NCBI GenBank assembly: GCA_023397905.1
Contig: JAEWSZ010000227.1
Coordinates: forward strand, 1-21,382
Direction: 5' to 3'
Length of the DNA stretch: 21,382 nt
Source of the DNA: Bacillota bacterium
GTDB lineage: Bacteria > Bacillota > Clostridia > Acetivibrionales > DSM-1351
The notes beneath the pieces are model-generated. The model made no database searches and was not told the DNA's origin. It worked only from the letters and a program-made list of their open reading frames with translations. The first letter of the stretch is position 1. Every line of letters starts with the position of its first letter. This document shows, in pieces, positions 1 through 5,991 of this stretch. A program made the translations under genes and the position numbers.

Positions 1-284
1 GTCTGTATGACGTTAATATAATTGCCGTATCCCGTATCGGCGTCGACGATCATGGGAATATCGCTGGTAGCGGTAATAGCCCTCAGCTTTTCAGCCATCT
101 GGGTCAATGTAAGCAGGCCCACGTCGGGAAGCCCAAGGGTGGAAGCTGCGCCGAAACCTGTCATATATGCGGCTCCGCACCCAGCTGCCTGCGCCATGAC
201 AGTCTGCAGACCGTCCACCACAAAAGGCGCTGTCACCGCCTTTCCCTCCTGTATTGTCTCTCTGAGTTTCTTTTCTGGTAACAT
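1..284 (-). CDS. PEP mutase / isocitrate lyase superfamily enzyme (N-terminal part, cut by window edge)
   Basis: Ninety-four codons of an enzyme that runs off the left edge. The minus-strand reading starts MLPEKKLRETIQEGKAVTAP and contains VDADTGYGN near residues 82-90. That is the Mg2+-binding signature of the PEP mutase/isocitrate lyase TIM-barrel superfamily (2-methylisocitrate lyase, oxaloacetate decarboxylase, carboxyphosphonate phosphorylmutase). The pattern of an early substrate-binding segment (AAYMTGFGAASTLGLPD) followed by the DADTGYG loop fits that family; the part that would tell a lyase from a mutase or hydrolase is missing. The ATG is preceded by GAGGGAGG about 8 bases away. A near-consensus promoter with two palindromic operators lies directly upstream, and the tetR gene at 515-1138 precedes it in the same direction, so TetR control is likely. 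The exact substrate cannot be assigned. Confidence 0.88.
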   Translation of the reverse strand, partial: MLPEKKLRETIQEGKAVTAPFVVDGLQTVMAQAAGCGAAYMTGFGAASTLGLPDVGLLTLTQMAEKLRAITATSDIPMIVDADTGYGNYINVIQ

Positions 285-320
285 AATAAATACCTCCCTC
301 TCATGCCGGTTATCTCAATC

Positions 321-337
321 AAACCGCGGTTTAAACC
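321..337. promoter_or_regulatory. Overlapping perfect palindromes in the leader of the PEP-mutase-family gene
   Basis: AAACCGCGGTTT (321-332) is a perfect 12-bp palindrome and overlaps GGTTTAAACC (328-337), a perfect 10-bp palindrome. They lie in the predicted 5' leader, downstream of the promoter at 404-432. They may be a further protein-binding site; no regulator is implied by the sequence alone. Confidence 0.3.
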
Positions 338-376
338 ATCTATTAAATCCTGTCCGCTTTCTGCAAACGGAATAAA

Positions 377-393
377 GTAGACTCAGAGTCTAC
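377..393. promoter_or_regulatory. Operator 1, perfect 17-bp palindrome (probable TetR site)
   Basis: GTAGACTCAGAGTCTAC is a perfect inverted repeat with 8-bp arms and one central base. It lies just downstream of the expected start site of the promoter at 404-432. A diverged copy is 28 bp away centre to centre (405-421). Size and symmetry are typical of TetR-family operators, and the nearest regulator gene is the tetR at 515-1138. Confidence 0.65.
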
Positions 394-403
394 CAATAAT
401 CAA

Positions 404-432
404 AGTATACTCCGGGGCTACTTGATTGTCAA
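404..432 (-). promoter_or_regulatory. Near-consensus sigma-A promoter of the PEP-mutase-family gene
   Basis: On the minus strand TTGACA (427-432) is followed after 17 bases by TATACT (404-409). The predicted start site is near 397, leaving a leader of about 110 bases before the ATG at 284. Both palindromic operators overlap or flank the core promoter, which is the arrangement expected for repression. Confidence 0.75.
405..421. promoter_or_regulatory. Operator 2, imperfect copy of the 17-bp palindrome
   Basis: GTATACTCCGGGGCTAC matches operator 1 at 13 of 17 positions and occupies the -10 box and the -35/-10 spacer of the promoter. Together with operator 1 it forms a tandem pair with centres 28 bp apart. 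Confidence 0.5.
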
Positions 433-437
433 GGGAT

Positions 438-483
438 AAAAAAGGGCCGCCTCATTTGCAATTCGCAATATGCGGCGGCTCTT
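438..483 (-). terminator. Rho-independent terminator of the tetR gene
   Basis: On the minus strand GCCGCC pairs with GGCGGC, an inner arm TTGC/GCAA extends the stem with a one-base bulge, and six T follow (438-443). It lies about 30 bases past the stop of the tetR gene at 515 and upstream of the promoter at 404-432, so the two genes are separate transcription units. Confidence 0.85.
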
Positions 484-514
484 CAAAAAAAATTATTCGG
501 TTTATTTTGTCCAT

Positions 515-1138
515 TCAAGCTTTATCAGTGTAACCATTGCAGTACGAAATCATTTCACAGAACAGGTCCAGCAGCTCATCCCGGCCGGGGCCTTTGATAC
601 CCAGGCTGGCCTCTTTGCTGATCTGCAGATAAATGCCCTTGTTGACGGCCGATATCATGTTGGTGACAAGCTCCGGAGAATAGCTGCGGAACAAACCTTC
701 AGGCTGGTTCGCCTTCAGGGATTCCGCCGTCTGGTTTACAAGCTCGGTATTCCAATAATTTATCTGGCGGTTGAGCTCATCCGGCACCTCCCCCTCCAGA
801 GATTCGCTGTTAATCATCCAGAAAAGTCTCATAAAGCCCTGATGCTCGTTGGTAAAGTCATACAGGATTACAAGGGCTTTCTTTAATATCTCTCCATAAC
901 CCAGCCCCTTATAGTCGGTGTATTTTACCTTGTCGATCAGCATTTTGAGATACCTTTCAAAGATGCTGGCAAAAAGGGCTATTTTGGAAGGGTAATATTT
1001 ATACAAGGTCCTCTTGGCGATATTGGCTTTTTGCGCAATATCAACCATTTTTATCTCCTTGTAGCCCTTTACCGCAAATAATTCTATTGCGGTATCCTGT
1101 ATTAAAACACTTGTGACTTCTTTATTCTGACGCGGCAT
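515..1138 (-). CDS. TetR/AcrR-family transcriptional regulator
   Basis: A 207-residue protein of usual TetR length. The N-terminal helix-turn-helix has the classic pattern: AIELFAVKGYKEIKMVDIA, then QKANIAKRTLYKYYPSK (recognition helix followed by YKYYPSK). The rest is an all-helical ligand and dimer domain that suggests no particular ligand. I chose ATG at 1138 because GGGAG lies 7 bases before it; an in-frame GTG at 1168 would add ten residues but has a poorer ribosome site. A strong terminator follows the gene, and immediately beyond that are a promoter and two palindromic operators for the PEP-mutase-family gene. The likely role is repression of that neighbour and perhaps of itself, although the same palindrome is not seen in its own promoter region. 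Confidence 0.9.
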   Translation of the reverse strand: MPRQNKEVTSVLIQDTAIELFAVKGYKEIKMVDIAQKANIAKRTLYKYYPSKIALFASIFERYLKMLIDKVKYTDYKGLGYGEILKKALVILYDFTNEHQGFMRLFWMINSESLEGEVPDELNRQINYWNTELVNQTAESLKANQPEGLFRSYSPELVTNMISAVNKGIYLQISKEASLGIKGPGRDELLDLFCEMISYCNGYTDKA

Positions 1139-1203
1139 AACCAAGCTCCCGATACTAATTCCGTCCACTTCCGGATAAAATTTATTATTCCCATGCTACA
1201 TGA

Positions 1204-1233
1204 ATTATAGCAGAAAATCTCAGCGTATGCCAG
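1204..1233 (-). promoter_or_regulatory. Candidate promoter of the tetR gene at 515-1138
   Basis: On the minus strand CTGGCA (1228-1233) is followed after 18 bases by TATAAT (1204-1209). The -10 is perfect, the -35 matches at four of six positions. No terminator is visible in 1139-1286 for the oleate hydratase gene upstream. Confidence 0.45.
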
Positions 1234-1286
1234 TGAAGCGCAAATTATATATACAAATCAATAACAGCGTCAGCAGCCCGGTCCAA

Positions 1287-2975
1287 CTATAATAAATTGC
1301 TGATTTCAAGATTTTTCAGCAGCAGCCCGAGAGGAATATCCTTAAGCGAGCTTATTCCCAGGCAGGTCTTTGCCGCATTTGCAAGCACCCTGACATCATA
1401 CCAGCCCGGATAAATGGGGTCAACAGGCTTTTCCAGGTCTAACAGGCCGTACACCGCCATCATTGCGCTGCGAACGGAGTATTCTACCGTGAATACACAG
1501 TCGTGGGGTATCTCGGCATATTGGCCCAGGAAACCGAAATTCCGGCTGCCTGCGGGTATGACTTCAGGTCTGTCTCCTGCCACCCGGGGCATGAACTGTG
1601 ATGTGATATAAGGCATCATGGCCGGTATGACATTTACAGTATGGGACAAAATCTCGGGAATGCGGTCTTTTAACCCCATGTGGTAAAGCAGCTCTTCAAA
1701 CATTTCCCGTCCGGTACACTGGGAATAGGTCTTTTTGACATAGTCTCCCGGCACATCCATGTTCAGCGCGTATGCCCAGAGGACCTTGACGTTGTCGGGC
1801 TGCCCTATGAAATGCGGGTGTTTTGGCACTACCCAGCTCATCAGCCAGCTTGAATCCTTTATTGTGACCAGACCTCCCATGCCCGGCTTATCTCCTGTCA
1901 GCTTCAACACATGAGGAAATACAATCTCATCATCCTTCAGGGTTATGGTAAAGCTCATCCATTTGGTCTTGTCCACATCCGAACAGAATACTTCCGGATG
2001 GCCGAAATCAGGCGATTTCTTTGCAATCTTCTCCCAAACAGAGAAGCAGCCCTTGTCCTCCGAGCGGTCCAGCGGCGCCGGTGTGTTAATGTCTCCGCGC
2101 CTGGTGTTCTGGGTCATGGAACCGTTTGTGAACAGGAGGATATCATCGGCCCGGACGTCTACCTTTTGCGGTTTGCCGTCGCTGACAAGGTTAAAACAGG
2201 TTGCGGTTTTCTTTCCCTCCGAAAAATCAAAATCTATATCCGTCACTATGCAGCCGCACTTGAAATCCACCTCATTTTGCTGCAGCCATGTGATCAGCGG
2301 CAGTATCAGCGAATCATACTGGTTATAGTCGGTGTGCAGTATCCCCTTCAGGCGGTTCATGCCTCCGATGAGATGCATAAAGCGCTCCATGTACCTCTTG
2401 ACCTCTACAACACTGTGCCAGGGTTCAAAAGCAAACATGGTCACCCAGAAATACCAGAAATTCGTTTTCAGGAAACCAGGAGTGAAATACTGTTCTATTG
2501 TGGTGGCTCCAAGGGCCTCCTCTGTCAGCATGTGCAATTTTGCCAGTTCCAGCGCGTTTTCACGGCTGAGGCCGAAGGACGAAAAATCGGCCGGAGTACC
2601 CTGCTTTTCCACCAGACGGCAATGTGACTCGATGGGCTCCTCCACATTCAGCCTGTGAAATTCGTCAAGTACGCTTACATCCGGGTCGGAAAGCGACGGT
2701 ATGAAGCTGTAAAGCTCGCTGAAGCATTCGAAATGCGCCTCTATCTCACGTCCTCCCCTGGCGGTATAGCCTTTTTCCGCAGTGCCTGCTCCGTCCATGG
2801 AACCGCCTAACCTGTCCAGCTGTTCATATATGTGGACATTCTTACCTGGCATATGTGCGTCGTGAATCAGGAAAGCCGCCGCCGCAAGAGAACCTATCCC
2901 GCCTCCCAGCAGGTATGCACGCCGGTTTTCAATATTTTCCGGAGCCTTTGGATTAATTCTTTCATAGTTGTACAT
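1287..2975 (-). CDS. ohyA: Oleate hydratase (myosin-cross-reactive antigen family, FAD-dependent)
   Basis: Oleate hydratase (EC 4.2.1.53) adds water to the cis-9 double bond of free unsaturated fatty acids to give 10-hydroxy fatty acids. In bacteria this detoxifies host- or diet-derived unsaturated fatty acids at the inner membrane face. The protein has 562 residues, normal for the family. Visible signatures are the FAD-binding GGGIGSLAAA (24-33), the acidic cofactor motif IYEQLDRLGGSMDG (49-62), the catalytic-loop motif RGGREIEAHFEC (E77 matches the family's catalytic glutamate) and FAFEPWHSVVEVKRYMERF with the conserved tyrosine at about 195. The start has AAAGGAGG 8 bases upstream. A second TetR-family gene lies upstream in the same direction and may control it. 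A palindromic repeat sits in its leader, just before the ribosome site. Confidence 0.96.
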   Translation of the reverse strand: MYNYERINPKAPENIENRRAYLLGGGIGSLAAAAFLIHDAHMPGKNVHIYEQLDRLGGSMDGAGTAEKGYTARGGREIEAHFECFSELYSFIPSLSDPDVSVLDEFHRLNVEEPIESHCRLVEKQGTPADFSSFGLSRENALELAKLHMLTEEALGATTIEQYFTPGFLKTNFWYFWVTMFAFEPWHSVVEVKRYMERFMHLIGGMNRLKGILHTDYNQYDSLILPLITWLQQNEVDFKCGCIVTDIDFDFSEGKKTATCFNLVSDGKPQKVDVRADDILLFTNGSMTQNTRRGDINTPAPLDRSEDKGCFSVWEKIAKKSPDFGHPEVFCSDVDKTKWMSFTITLKDDEIVFPHVLKLTGDKPGMGGLVTIKDSSWLMSWVVPKHPHFIGQPDNVKVLWAYALNMDVPGDYVKKTYSQCTGREMFEELLYHMGLKDRIPEILSHTVNVIPAMMPYITSQFMPRVAGDRPEVIPAGSRNFGFLGQYAEIPHDCVFTVEYSVRSAMMAVYGLLDLEKPVDPIYPGWYDVRVLANAAKTCLGISSLKDIPLGLLLKNLEISNLL

Positions 2976-2995
2976 AAAATAGCCTCCTTTTATTT

Positions 2996-3037
2996 CAATT
3001 ACTACCGGCTTTCAGCCAATAGTAATTGACTTTGGTA
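2996..3037. repeat. Palindromic intergenic element, copy A
   Basis: CAATTACTA (2996-3004) and TAGTAATTG (3020-3028) are perfect inverted arms around a 15-base core CCGGCTTTCAGCCAA, which can itself fold through GGCT/AGCC. The right flank continues ACTTTGGTAA, as in copy C. Copies B (3811-3849) and C (15583-15631) share arms and core. Copy A lies in the leader of the oleate hydratase gene, about 8 bases upstream of its ribosome binding site. Confidence 0.75.
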
Positions 3038-3112
3038 ATACTCTCTTCATACACATGGTATTACAAAGAAGGAGGCCGCTCAATGAACAAAGTACGGCGA
3101 GTGTGCTAAAAT

Positions 3113-3134
3113 TACACATTTTAACAAAAGTGTA
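3113..3134. promoter_or_regulatory. AT-rich inverted repeat between the dhaS-like tetR gene and oleate hydratase
   Basis: TACACATTTT-AAC-AAAAGTGTA is an inverted repeat with one unpaired base. It lies just past the tetR stop at 3150. On the minus strand it is followed by ATTTT, so it could be a weak terminator of tetR, an operator for the oleate hydratase gene, or both. Confidence 0.35.
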
Positions 3135-3149
3135 CAATTCCAAAGCCGG

Positions 3150-3716
3150 TTATTTATTTTCATCAAATTTTTTAAGAGTGAATACAATATTTCCGCTGAT
3201 CATGCGGTCAATCTGCCTCAGTATCTGCTGGGGAGTTTCCCTCAGATCTCTTTTGAGCCAGGAAATGAAAATGCCTATCAAAGCGTTGGCATAAAACTCG
3301 CAGCATTCTACCCTGATCTCTTCCGACAGACGCATGTTTTCAGAAATATCGTCAATGACATTTTTCAGGAACCTGTAGAATACTCTGTACAAAAATGCTT
3401 CAAGATGATCCCGTCCCAGGGAATGAAAGGTGTTCAGGCAGATGTGGCGGTTGTCCGCGGTGTATTCCAGTATCAGCTGAAGCCCCTTCTTCCACTGGTC
3501 CAGCGTGCAGTACCTGTCAACGCCTTCGATTATCTCCCTGTTGTACATCCAGCCCAGCAGCTCATAAACATCATGAAAGTGGTTATAAAAGGTATGTCTT
3601 GTGCAGCCGCAGTCATCGGTAATCATCTTCACATGTATATGATTTATGGAATGGGTCCTCATCAGCTTTTTCAGTGAATTTGCCAGCGCGTTTTCCGTCA
3701 CGGCAGAATTTGCCAT
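3150..3716 (-). CDS. TetR-family regulator of the DhaS-like type
   Basis: A 188-residue regulator. The N-terminal helix-turn-helix reads SLKKLMRTHSINHIHVKMI, then DDCGCTRHTFYNHFHDVYEL, with the FYNHF motif that ends the TetR recognition helix. The C-terminal part (LILEYTADNRHICLNTFHSL and a helix-rich tail) resembles the domain of DhaS-type regulators. That annotation is a similarity label; no dihydroxyacetone kinase genes are present here. It precedes oleate hydratase in the same direction with a 174-base gap, so fatty-acid-responsive control of that enzyme is a reasonable inference. Two copies of a palindromic element bracket the gene (2996-3037 and 3811-3849), and a 15-bp palindrome sits 35 bases before its ATG. 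The ribosome site is weak (AAAGG about 13 bases upstream). Confidence 0.87.
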   Translation of the reverse strand: MANSAVTENALANSLKKLMRTHSINHIHVKMITDDCGCTRHTFYNHFHDVYELLGWMYNREIIEGVDRYCTLDQWKKGLQLILEYTADNRHICLNTFHSLGRDHLEAFLYRVFYRFLKNVIDDISENMRLSEEIRVECCEFYANALIGIFISWLKRDLRETPQQILRQIDRMISGNIVFTLKKFDENK

Positions 3717-3736
3717 AAAAGTACTCTAGCCTTTCT

Positions 3737-3783
3737 GGCTCACAAAATAAATTAATGACATTAATCCACGCATACCGTGAGCC
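3737..3783. promoter_or_regulatory. Nested inverted repeats upstream of the dhaS-like tetR gene
   Basis: A perfect 15-bp palindrome ATTAATGACATTAAT (3751-3765) lies inside a wider inverted repeat, GGCTCAC (3737-3743) and GTGAGCC (3777-3783), with nearly the same centre (3758 against 3760). The position 35-65 bases before the ATG suits an autoregulatory operator. Confidence 0.45.
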
Positions 3784-3810
3784 GGATAAGGCGTGAATGG
3801 TACTCTAATG

Positions 3811-3849
3811 AGTCAATTACTATGGACTGCAAACCGGTAGTAATTGACT
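3811..3849. repeat. Palindromic intergenic element, copy B
   Basis: AGTCAATTACTA (3811-3822) and TAGTAATTGACT (3838-3849) are perfect 12-bp inverted arms around a 15-base core. The core read on the minus strand, CCGGTTTGCAGTCCA, resembles that of copy A, so this copy is inserted in the opposite orientation. It lies between the methyltransferase stop (3881) and the tetR start (3716). Confidence 0.75.
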
Positions 3850-3880
3850 TTATAATTTTACCATGACAGAAGGCAATCTT

Positions 3881-4468
3881 CTACTGCCTTACGGCTGAGA
3901 CTCCATAAAAGTCGGTTCCGAATCCATACCGTTCAATTTTCCCATAGCCGCTGCGGGATAGCAAATCCGCCGCAGCCTCGTATGAAAGCCGCTCTTCAAC
4001 CGGAGGACCGTATTCTCCCCTTACCTTTACCTTTTCCCATTCAATAACGGCCAGCGTCCCTCCCGGTTTTAATATTCTGTTGATTTCCGCAATAAATCTA
4101 TCCTTATCCTCAATTTCGTGAAGCACATTACTCACAATGGCAAAATCAACCGACAGGCTATCCGCCTTTAAATCGTATTCATCCGTTTTTATTCCCCGTA
4201 TGTTTGCCAGACCAGCTTCCAAAGCCTTTCTTTCAATCTCTTCCAGCATTTCCGCCGAAATATCCATGGCATATACCAGGCAGGATGCCCCCGCTATTTC
4301 CGCCGCAGGCAGGGTAAAATAACCAATGCCGCAGCCTATATCGGCAACCGTATTTCCCTTTTTCAAACCCAGCCGTTCCAAGGTTGCGGCCGGAGGCATA
4401 AGGGCCCGCCTATTTTCATTGTCCAATCTGTTTTTGTTTTTAACGTCAAATTTATGGCTCAAACTCAA
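3881..4468 (-). CDS. Class I SAM-dependent methyltransferase
   Basis: A small (about 195 residues) soluble Rossmann-fold methyltransferase. Motif I is VADIGCGIGYFTLPAAE (41-57), the acidic end of strand 2 is YAMDIS (66-71), motif II/III is VDFAIVSNVLHEI (107-119) and the post-motif is ILKPGGTLAVIEW (133-145). The N-terminal SHKFDVKNKNRLDNENRR followed by LMPP is seen in a widespread family of uncharacterised methyltransferases in Bacillota; the substrate is unknown. No ATG is available. TTG at 4468 lies only 3 bases after GGGAG, while TTG at 4462 has a 9-base spacing and may be the real start. A perfect-consensus promoter and a CsoR-like operator lie upstream, suggesting control by a copper or related CsoR-family sensor. 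Confidence 0.9.
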   Translation of the reverse strand: MSLSHKFDVKNKNRLDNENRRALMPPAATLERLGLKKGNTVADIGCGIGYFTLPAAEIAGASCLVYAMDISAEMLEEIERKALEAGLANIRGIKTDEYDLKADSLSVDFAIVSNVLHEIEDKDRFIAEINRILKPGGTLAVIEWEKVKVRGEYGPPVEERLSYEAAADLLSRSGYGKIERYGFGTDFYGVSAVRQ

Positions 4469-4534
4469 TCACTCCCGATACTCAAATTATTAACATTTTT
4501 TCATTTTACTTACAACAATTAAGTACAACCTACA

Positions 4535-4549
4535 TACCCCCACAGGGTA
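4535..4549. promoter_or_regulatory. CsoR-like operator at the methyltransferase start site
   Basis: TACCCCCACAGGGTA on the plus strand, reading TACCCTGTGGGGGTATG with flank on the minus strand, has the TACCC...GGGTA symmetry and C/G tract typical of CsoR-family sites, including the one at the Bacillus copZA promoter as I recall it. It begins about 7 bases past the -10 box, so it would cover the transcription start. No csoR gene is in the window. Confidence 0.6.
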
Positions 4550-4556
4550 CTATTGT

Positions 4557-4585
4557 ATTATATAAGTCCGGTCCGGCCCTGTCAA
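4557..4585 (-). promoter_or_regulatory. Perfect consensus sigma-A promoter of the methyltransferase gene
   Basis: On the minus strand TTGACA (4580-4585), a 17-base GC-rich spacer with a repeated GGACC/GGAC pattern, and TATAAT (4557-4562). A promoter this strong, overlapping a candidate operator, suggests a gene that is tightly repressed until induced. Confidence 0.85.
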
Positions 4586-4690
4586 TTATTATATTTGAAT
4601 ATTACGATTTATATACAATAACCCTTCCTAAATTATTCCAGAATTTTCCGCACGGCTGTTAATCTCTCCGGTATGCTCCGCCGGAAGGTA

Positions 4691-4719
4691 TTGAAACAAA
4701 TAATTTATCGTGATAATAT
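4691..4719 (+). promoter_or_regulatory. Promoter of the PAP2/acyltransferase operon
   Basis: TTGAAA (4691-4696), a 17-base spacer and TAATAT (4714-4719), giving a leader of about 60 bases before the ATG at 4786. Confidence 0.6.
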
Positions 4720-4785
4720 TGATCGTAGTGAATTTATTTGCGTACAATTTGATTAATCACAATATATAAAATTATGGAGAATACT

Positions 4786-5448
4786 ATGGGGTCTATTTAT
4801 GGGTTTATAAAAGAACATAAGCATTTTTTATGGGTTTTGCTGCTGATTCCTGTTCTGATTTGGTTTAAAATTCTGGAAATCACGCTGATTCCCGAGTACA
4901 ACATACATTCGGTATTGGACGACCGTATACCGTTTCTGAAAATATTTGTTGTTCCATATATAGTCTGGTTTTTTTACATCGCATATGGAATAATATATAC
5001 TGGCCTGCACGATAAAAAGGATTTTTACAAACTGCTCATTTCACTTGGGACAGGCATGTCGATTGCCTATATCATTTATATGATCTTCCCCAATGGGCTG
5101 TCCCTGCGTCCGGTTATAACGGAAAATGATATATTTTCCAATTTGGTGAAATTTTTATATGCCACCGATACACCTACCAACGTGTGTCCCAGTGTCCATG
5201 TAATAAATTCAATGGCAGTCAACACCGCGCTTGTAAATTCAAAGGATTTCTCCTCAAAGAAATACCACAAGGCGGCATCAACTATTTTGAATATATTGAT
5301 TTGCCTCTCCACCGTATTTATAAAGCAGCATTCTATTATAGATGTTTTATCCGGGCTGATCGTAGCCTCGGTGCTGTACGTTTGTATATATTATATACCG
5401 TCACTGAGGTTTATTCACGGCAGTCAACATAGCACAAGTGTCAAATAA
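4786..5448 (+). CDS. PAP2-family membrane lipid phosphatase
   Basis: A 220-residue integral membrane protein of the PAP2 (type 2 phosphatidic acid phosphatase) superfamily, which removes phosphate from, or transfers phospho-headgroups between, lipids at the outer membrane face. Visible are about six hydrophobic helices, the LRP of motif C1 (107-109), CPSVH for motif C2 (134-138, usual form PSGH) and KQHSIID for motif C3 (180-186). The last supplies the nucleophilic histidine and its aspartate partner. The C/PSVH and KQH variants recall the inositol-phosphorylceramide-synthase/aureobasidin-resistance branch more than classic PAP2 phosphatases. I chose ATG at 4786 because GGAGA precedes it by 5 bases; an upstream ATG at 4774 has no ribosome site. 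It is followed 16 bases later by the CrtO-like gene, making a probable two-gene lipid operon. Confidence 0.88.
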   Translation: MGSIYGFIKEHKHFLWVLLLIPVLIWFKILEITLIPEYNIHSVLDDRIPFLKIFVVPYIVWFFYIAYGIIYTGLHDKKDFYKLLISLGTGMSIAYIIYMIFPNGLSLRPVITENDIFSNLVKFLYATDTPTNVCPSVHVINSMAVNTALVNSKDFSSKKYHKAASTILNILICLSTVFIKQHSIIDVLSGLIVASVLYVCIYYIPSLRFIHGSQHSTSVK

Positions 5449-5464
5449 CAAAGGGTGTGATTCT

Positions 5465-5977
5465 ATGAGTTCAGTAAGTTTTAAATATAATATAGTTATA
5501 TTTATTATTCTGTCTGTTTTAAGTACGGTTATATCTGTCAAAATGCCTGTGTCCTGTTTTAACTATAAAAAATGGCAGTTTAAAATGCGGACCTTTGAAA
5601 AGAACGGGGACATCTACCAGCATTTTTTTAAAGTTAAACGGTGGAAAAACCACATTCCCGAGTTGGGGGACTTTGTTAAAAGCATCTTCCCCAAAAAGCA
5701 GATTCTTAAGCTGAGCAGGGATTACCTGTACAGGTTTGCTGCCGAGACCTGCCGCGCCGAATTTGCACACTGGTGTATAATTTTTTCTTCCTTTATATTC
5801 AGATTCTGGAATGACGCGGCAATGTCAATATTTATGGTGCTGCTGGCAATTGCGCTTAATTTTCCGTATATAATAATCCAGCGGTACAACCGGCCCAGGA
5901 TAATAAATATCCTGGCTCAAAAGAATCTTCTGAAAACAGAAGATTCCATGAACGACCAGTTGAACATGCTTTGTTAA
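5465..5977 (+). CDS. CrtO-like acyltransferase (glycosyl-4,4'-diaponeurosporenoate acyltransferase family)
   Basis: A 170-residue membrane protein. The family member CrtO of Staphylococcus aureus adds a fatty acyl chain to the sugar of a glycosylated carotenoid, the last step of staphyloxanthin synthesis. Shared features are an N-terminal membrane helix, a FKVKRWKNHIPELGDF-like segment, ETCRAEFAHW (about 94-103) and a second hydrophobic segment ending in NFPYIIIQRYNRPR (about 132-145), near-identical in pattern to CrtO. No carotenoid genes are in the window, so the acceptor is probably another glycolipid or isoprenoid. I chose ATG at 5465, preceded by AAAGGGTG; a GTG at 5438 would overlap the PAP2 gene. 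The stop lies only 14 bases from that of the convergent nitroreductase gene, with no clear terminator between. Confidence 0.82.
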   Translation: MSSVSFKYNIVIFIILSVLSTVISVKMPVSCFNYKKWQFKMRTFEKNGDIYQHFFKVKRWKNHIPELGDFVKSIFPKKQILKLSRDYLYRFAAETCRAEFAHWCIIFSSFIFRFWNDAAMSIFMVLLAIALNFPYIIIQRYNRPRIINILAQKNLLKTEDSMNDQLNMLC

Positions 5978-5991
5978 GCCAAACCTTCAAG

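Larger units (their letters stand above)
4469..4785. other. Divergent intergenic region with two promoters
   Basis: This 317-base AT-rich stretch separates the methyltransferase gene (minus) from the PAP2 gene (plus). It holds the leftward promoter (4557-4585) with a CsoR-like operator (4535-4549) and a rightward promoter (4691-4719). Between about 4586 and 4690 I see no gene or further strong signal. Confidence 0.7.

Noticed and set aside
438..483. Bidirectional terminator
   Set aside because: The hairpin has a T tract only on the minus strand; in the plus direction it is followed by CTTC and a run of A.
470..886. 138-codon plus-strand frame
   Set aside because: It begins inside the terminator hairpin and is antisense to the tetR gene.
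1911..2627. 238-codon open frame on the plus strand
   Set aside because: Antisense to oleate hydratase; composition is that of a shadow frame and no family features are visible.
2996..3849. CRISPR or composite transposon based on the paired palindromes around the tetR gene
   Set aside because: There is no regular spacing, no spacer series and no transposase; a third copy elsewhere fits a dispersed intergenic repeat better.
5438..5464. GTG start for the CrtO-like gene inside the PAP2 gene
   Set aside because: The nine extra residues do not resemble the family N-terminus, and AAAGGGTG precedes the ATG at 5465.
5465..5977. Carotenoid (staphyloxanthin-type) biosynthesis locus
   Set aside because: Only the acyltransferase-like gene is present; no desaturase, synthase or glycosyltransferase is in the window.
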